DNA of 41,037 bases, taken from assembly GCA_016218445.1 (NCBI GenBank), contig JACREC010000069.1, positions 1-41,037 on the forward strand. The letters are read 5' to 3'. Of the stretch, positions 39,105 to 41,037 are shown piece by piece. The notes beneath the pieces are model-generated. The model did no database searches, was not told the DNA's origin, and saw only the letters and a list, made by a program, of their open reading frames with translations. Origin of the DNA: Nitrosomonadales bacterium. GTDB lineage: Bacteria; Pseudomonadota; Gammaproteobacteria; Burkholderiales; Gallionellaceae. Positions within the stretch are counted from its first letter, which is position 1. The number at the start of each line of letters is the position of its first letter. The translations under genes and the position numbers were made by a program.

Positions 39105-40490
39105 TCAATACTGGTGTGCACCGTGCGCTCCCAGACTCATGATGTATTGCAGGAATAGCTGGTTATCCGGCAACCCTTGCCGCGAGTTGTCGCGTGCCAG
39201 TTGCAGGCGCAGGCGGGAAAATTCGCTTGGGTTGTAATCCACCATCCAGGTGAGGCGAGAAGGGTTAAATGCGTAGTTGCCGATGACGTTGCCCGCATTC
39301 AACGCACCTACGCTGGCAATGCCCGGATCGAGTTGGTCATAGCGCAAGCCGGTGCGCCAGTTCGGCATGAACTGGTACACACTTTGCAGGTACCAGCCGC
39401 TTTGCGTGACGGCGTAGCTGTCGGTAGTGGCAAGGTTATAAGTCAGCAAGCCGCTTTCATTGCGGCGGAAATATTCACCCTGCAGCTTGAGGTAGCGCTC
39501 GCGGATGTTGCCGTTGGGCGCGTATTTCCACACGAAATCCAGCCCGGCGGTGCGGCTGTCGCCGCTGAAGCGGTTGCTCACGCCGCCCGCCGTACTAAGC
39601 AAATCCGGCACCCCGGTGCTTACAGCATTCACGCGCCTGGTCTCATGCAGCGACAGCCCCGCGCGCCAGCTGTGTTCGATGCCGATGTCGTCGCCGACGT
39701 GCGCGAACAGAACACCTGCACCTGCGCCATTTTTGTTCTGCCGATCCGTTCCCGGAAAGCCGCGCCCGCGGCCCAACTCGCCGCCGACCTCGACAAACAT
39801 ATCGGTCGGTGCGAGCCACTTCAGCTGCAAGCCGTCTTCGCCGATCTGGTTATCCCACAGCACGCGATACACCAGCGGCTGGTCAACGAAATCCCAGGCA
39901 TGGGCGTGTTGCTCGTTGAGGTAGCCGAGGCCGGAGAAGAAGCGCCCCATTTTCAGGTTGATGCCGTTACCCAGCACGCTGCTTTGCACAAAAGCATTCT
40001 CCACGCTGATGCCGCCCGCCGGAGCCAGCGCGAACGTGGCTACGCCGCGAAACTGCGGATCGATATTGGCGGAGATGCCCAACTCCGATTCCTTGAGCGA
40101 CAAGCCTTGCGTATAGCCCGGGTTGTTGGCACTCATCGCAAAGCCGGTTGCGGCAACCGCAGTATCCTGTTTGAACTGCCCGTATGTGCCGGACAGAATC
40201 AGCGACACGGCGGGGTTAAAACCGCTCTCGCTGCTTGCGCCGGTACCGCTGCGGGTGGGTTGTTGTGCGGCAGTTTGAGCCTGTGGCGCAACGCTTTCCG
40301 CCTGCCGGCTGTTTGCTTCGGCTTGTTGCAAACGCTGTTCCAACTGCGTGATGCGTTGCTCATAGTTTTGCTTCAATTGTTGAATCTGCTCGCGGATGGC
40401 TTGCAGATCGGCATCGGTTGCGGCGAGCGCATTGAGCGGGTTGGCCAGTAGCACGGCAAGCGCCACACACCAATAAAAATAGCGGGACAT
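39105..40490 (-). CDS. outer-membrane beta-barrel (porin-like) protein with N-terminal coiled coil
   Basis: Signal peptide; coiled coil LQAIREQIQQLKQNYEQRITQLEQRLQQAEANS; alternating beta-strand pattern to the C-terminus. Confidence 0.75.
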   Translation of the reverse strand: MSRYFYWCVALAVLLANPLNALAATDADLQAIREQIQQLKQNYEQRITQLEQRLQQAEANSRQAESVAPQAQTAAQQPTRSGTGASSESGFNPAVSLILSGTYGQFKQDTAVAATGFAMSANNPGYTQGLSLKESELGISANIDPQFRGVATFALAPAGGISVENAFVQSSVLGNGINLKMGRFFSGLGYLNEQHAHAWDFVDQPLVYRVLWDNQIGEDGLQLKWLAPTDMFVEVGGELGRGRGFPGTDRQNKNGAGAGVLFAHVGDDIGIEHSWRAGLSLHETRRVNAVSTGVPDLLSTAGGVSNRFSGDSRTAGLDFVWKYAPNGNIRERYLKLQGEYFRRNESGLLTYNLATTDSYAVTQSGWYLQSVYQFMPNWRTGLRYDQLDPGIASVGALNAGNVIGNYAFNPSRLTWMVDYNPSEFSRLRLQLARDNSRQGLPDNQLFLQYIMSLGAHGAHQY

Positions 40491-40551
40491 GATTTACTCC
40501 TCAAAAGCATGACAAAACCTCGCACACTGAAGGCGGGGAAATTGAATGGGC

Positions 40552-40863
40552 TTATGCGGAGTAAGGAGGAGCGCGCGCCGCGAAAGGGACAGACGCGACG
40601 GAAAAGAAGGGATAAGTGTAGTTTTGTTCTACGCCGTCCATATTCTGGCTTTGCGTAAAACTGACGATACTGCTGCCGATGGCGCTGCTGATCTGCGCAT
40701 AGGCATCGCAGAGGTCGCAGTGCTTATCGTATGCCGGCGATTGATCACCCGATTGCGACTGCTCGGTCAGCACATGCGTAATGCCATGCGTCAGCCCGCC
40801 GAGCTGCGCGAACAGCAGGGCGAATACCAACAGCAGTTTCAGGAGCAAGGATTGCATACGCAT
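40552..40863 (-). CDS. small secreted protein, DUF2946-like (His/Cys motif)
   Basis: MRMQSLLLKLLLVFALLFAQLGGLTHGITHVL...DKHCDLCDAYAQ; signal peptide and HCxLC motif. Confidence 0.6.
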   Translation of the reverse strand: MRMQSLLLKLLLVFALLFAQLGGLTHGITHVLTEQSQSGDQSPAYDKHCDLCDAYAQISSAIGSSIVSFTQSQNMDGVEQNYTYPFFSVASVPFAARAPPYSA

Positions 40864-41037
40864 GGGTGCGACCTTAACAAAGAAGTTCGGGCGAGGCAAG
40901 GCGGTGTCTTCCGCCAATACATATTGCACTGATGATGTTCTTGCAAGAACTCACAAGGAGATTTTAACCCAAGGCCATAGTGAGGGCGCTCGGTGTTGAA
41001 CCAGACTAGGTAATCGAGCAATTTATCGTTGAACAGA
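40839..41037 (-). pseudogene. C-terminal fragment of a DDE integrase-core transposase, runs off the right edge
   Basis: FNDKLLDYLVWFNTERPHYGLGLKSPCEFLQEHHQCNMYW: NTERPH and L..KSP..FL motifs. Confidence 0.75.

Noticed and set aside
40935-40955. Perfect palindrome GTTCTTGCAAGAAC considered as a Zur-type operator
   Set aside because: It lies inside the transposase C-terminal coding sequence (CEFLQEH) and does not match a Zur consensus I can support.

Overview
The window looks like a chromosomal segment of a betaproteobacterium. The lineage resembles iron- or sulfur-oxidising Gallionellales/Nitrosomonadales; this is inferred from gene content and not tested. Most of it is core genes: rhlE; prs/rplY/pth/ychF with tRNA-Gln, ispE, lolB and a TPR lipoprotein; mutM, coaD, rsmD, two M16 peptidases; ftsY-ftsE-ftsX-rpoH; sspA/sspB; mgtE, mtgA, aroE; and a zinc-type ABC permease with binding protein. 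The main bioenergetic feature is a complete minus-strand Alternative Complex III operon, actA-B1-B2-C-D-E-F (about 3288-10653). Its ActB is split into two ORFs, and ActB1 keeps a full N-terminal Cys motif. The most interesting signals are mostly intergenic: (i) a 33-bp promoter-like sequence, 26/33 identical, upstream of both the ACIII operon and a small ORF-sspA-sspB unit; (ii) TIR-bounded MITE-like elements abutting start codons, one filling the sspA/sspB gap exactly and apparently supplying the Shine-Dalgarno for sspB; (iii) a dispersed palindromic family whose arms are 9-nt-phased CACAGAGNN repeats, present three times plus a CACGGANNN variant; (iv) a CIRCE-like operator upstream of rpoH; (v) an apparent AUA start for rsmD overlapping the upstream UAA stop as AUAA. 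A small lower-GC accessory patch (HTH, HU, HNH) lies at about 21.4-23.1 kb. A truncated transposase lies at the right edge. I found no CRISPR array, prophage or complete defence system.
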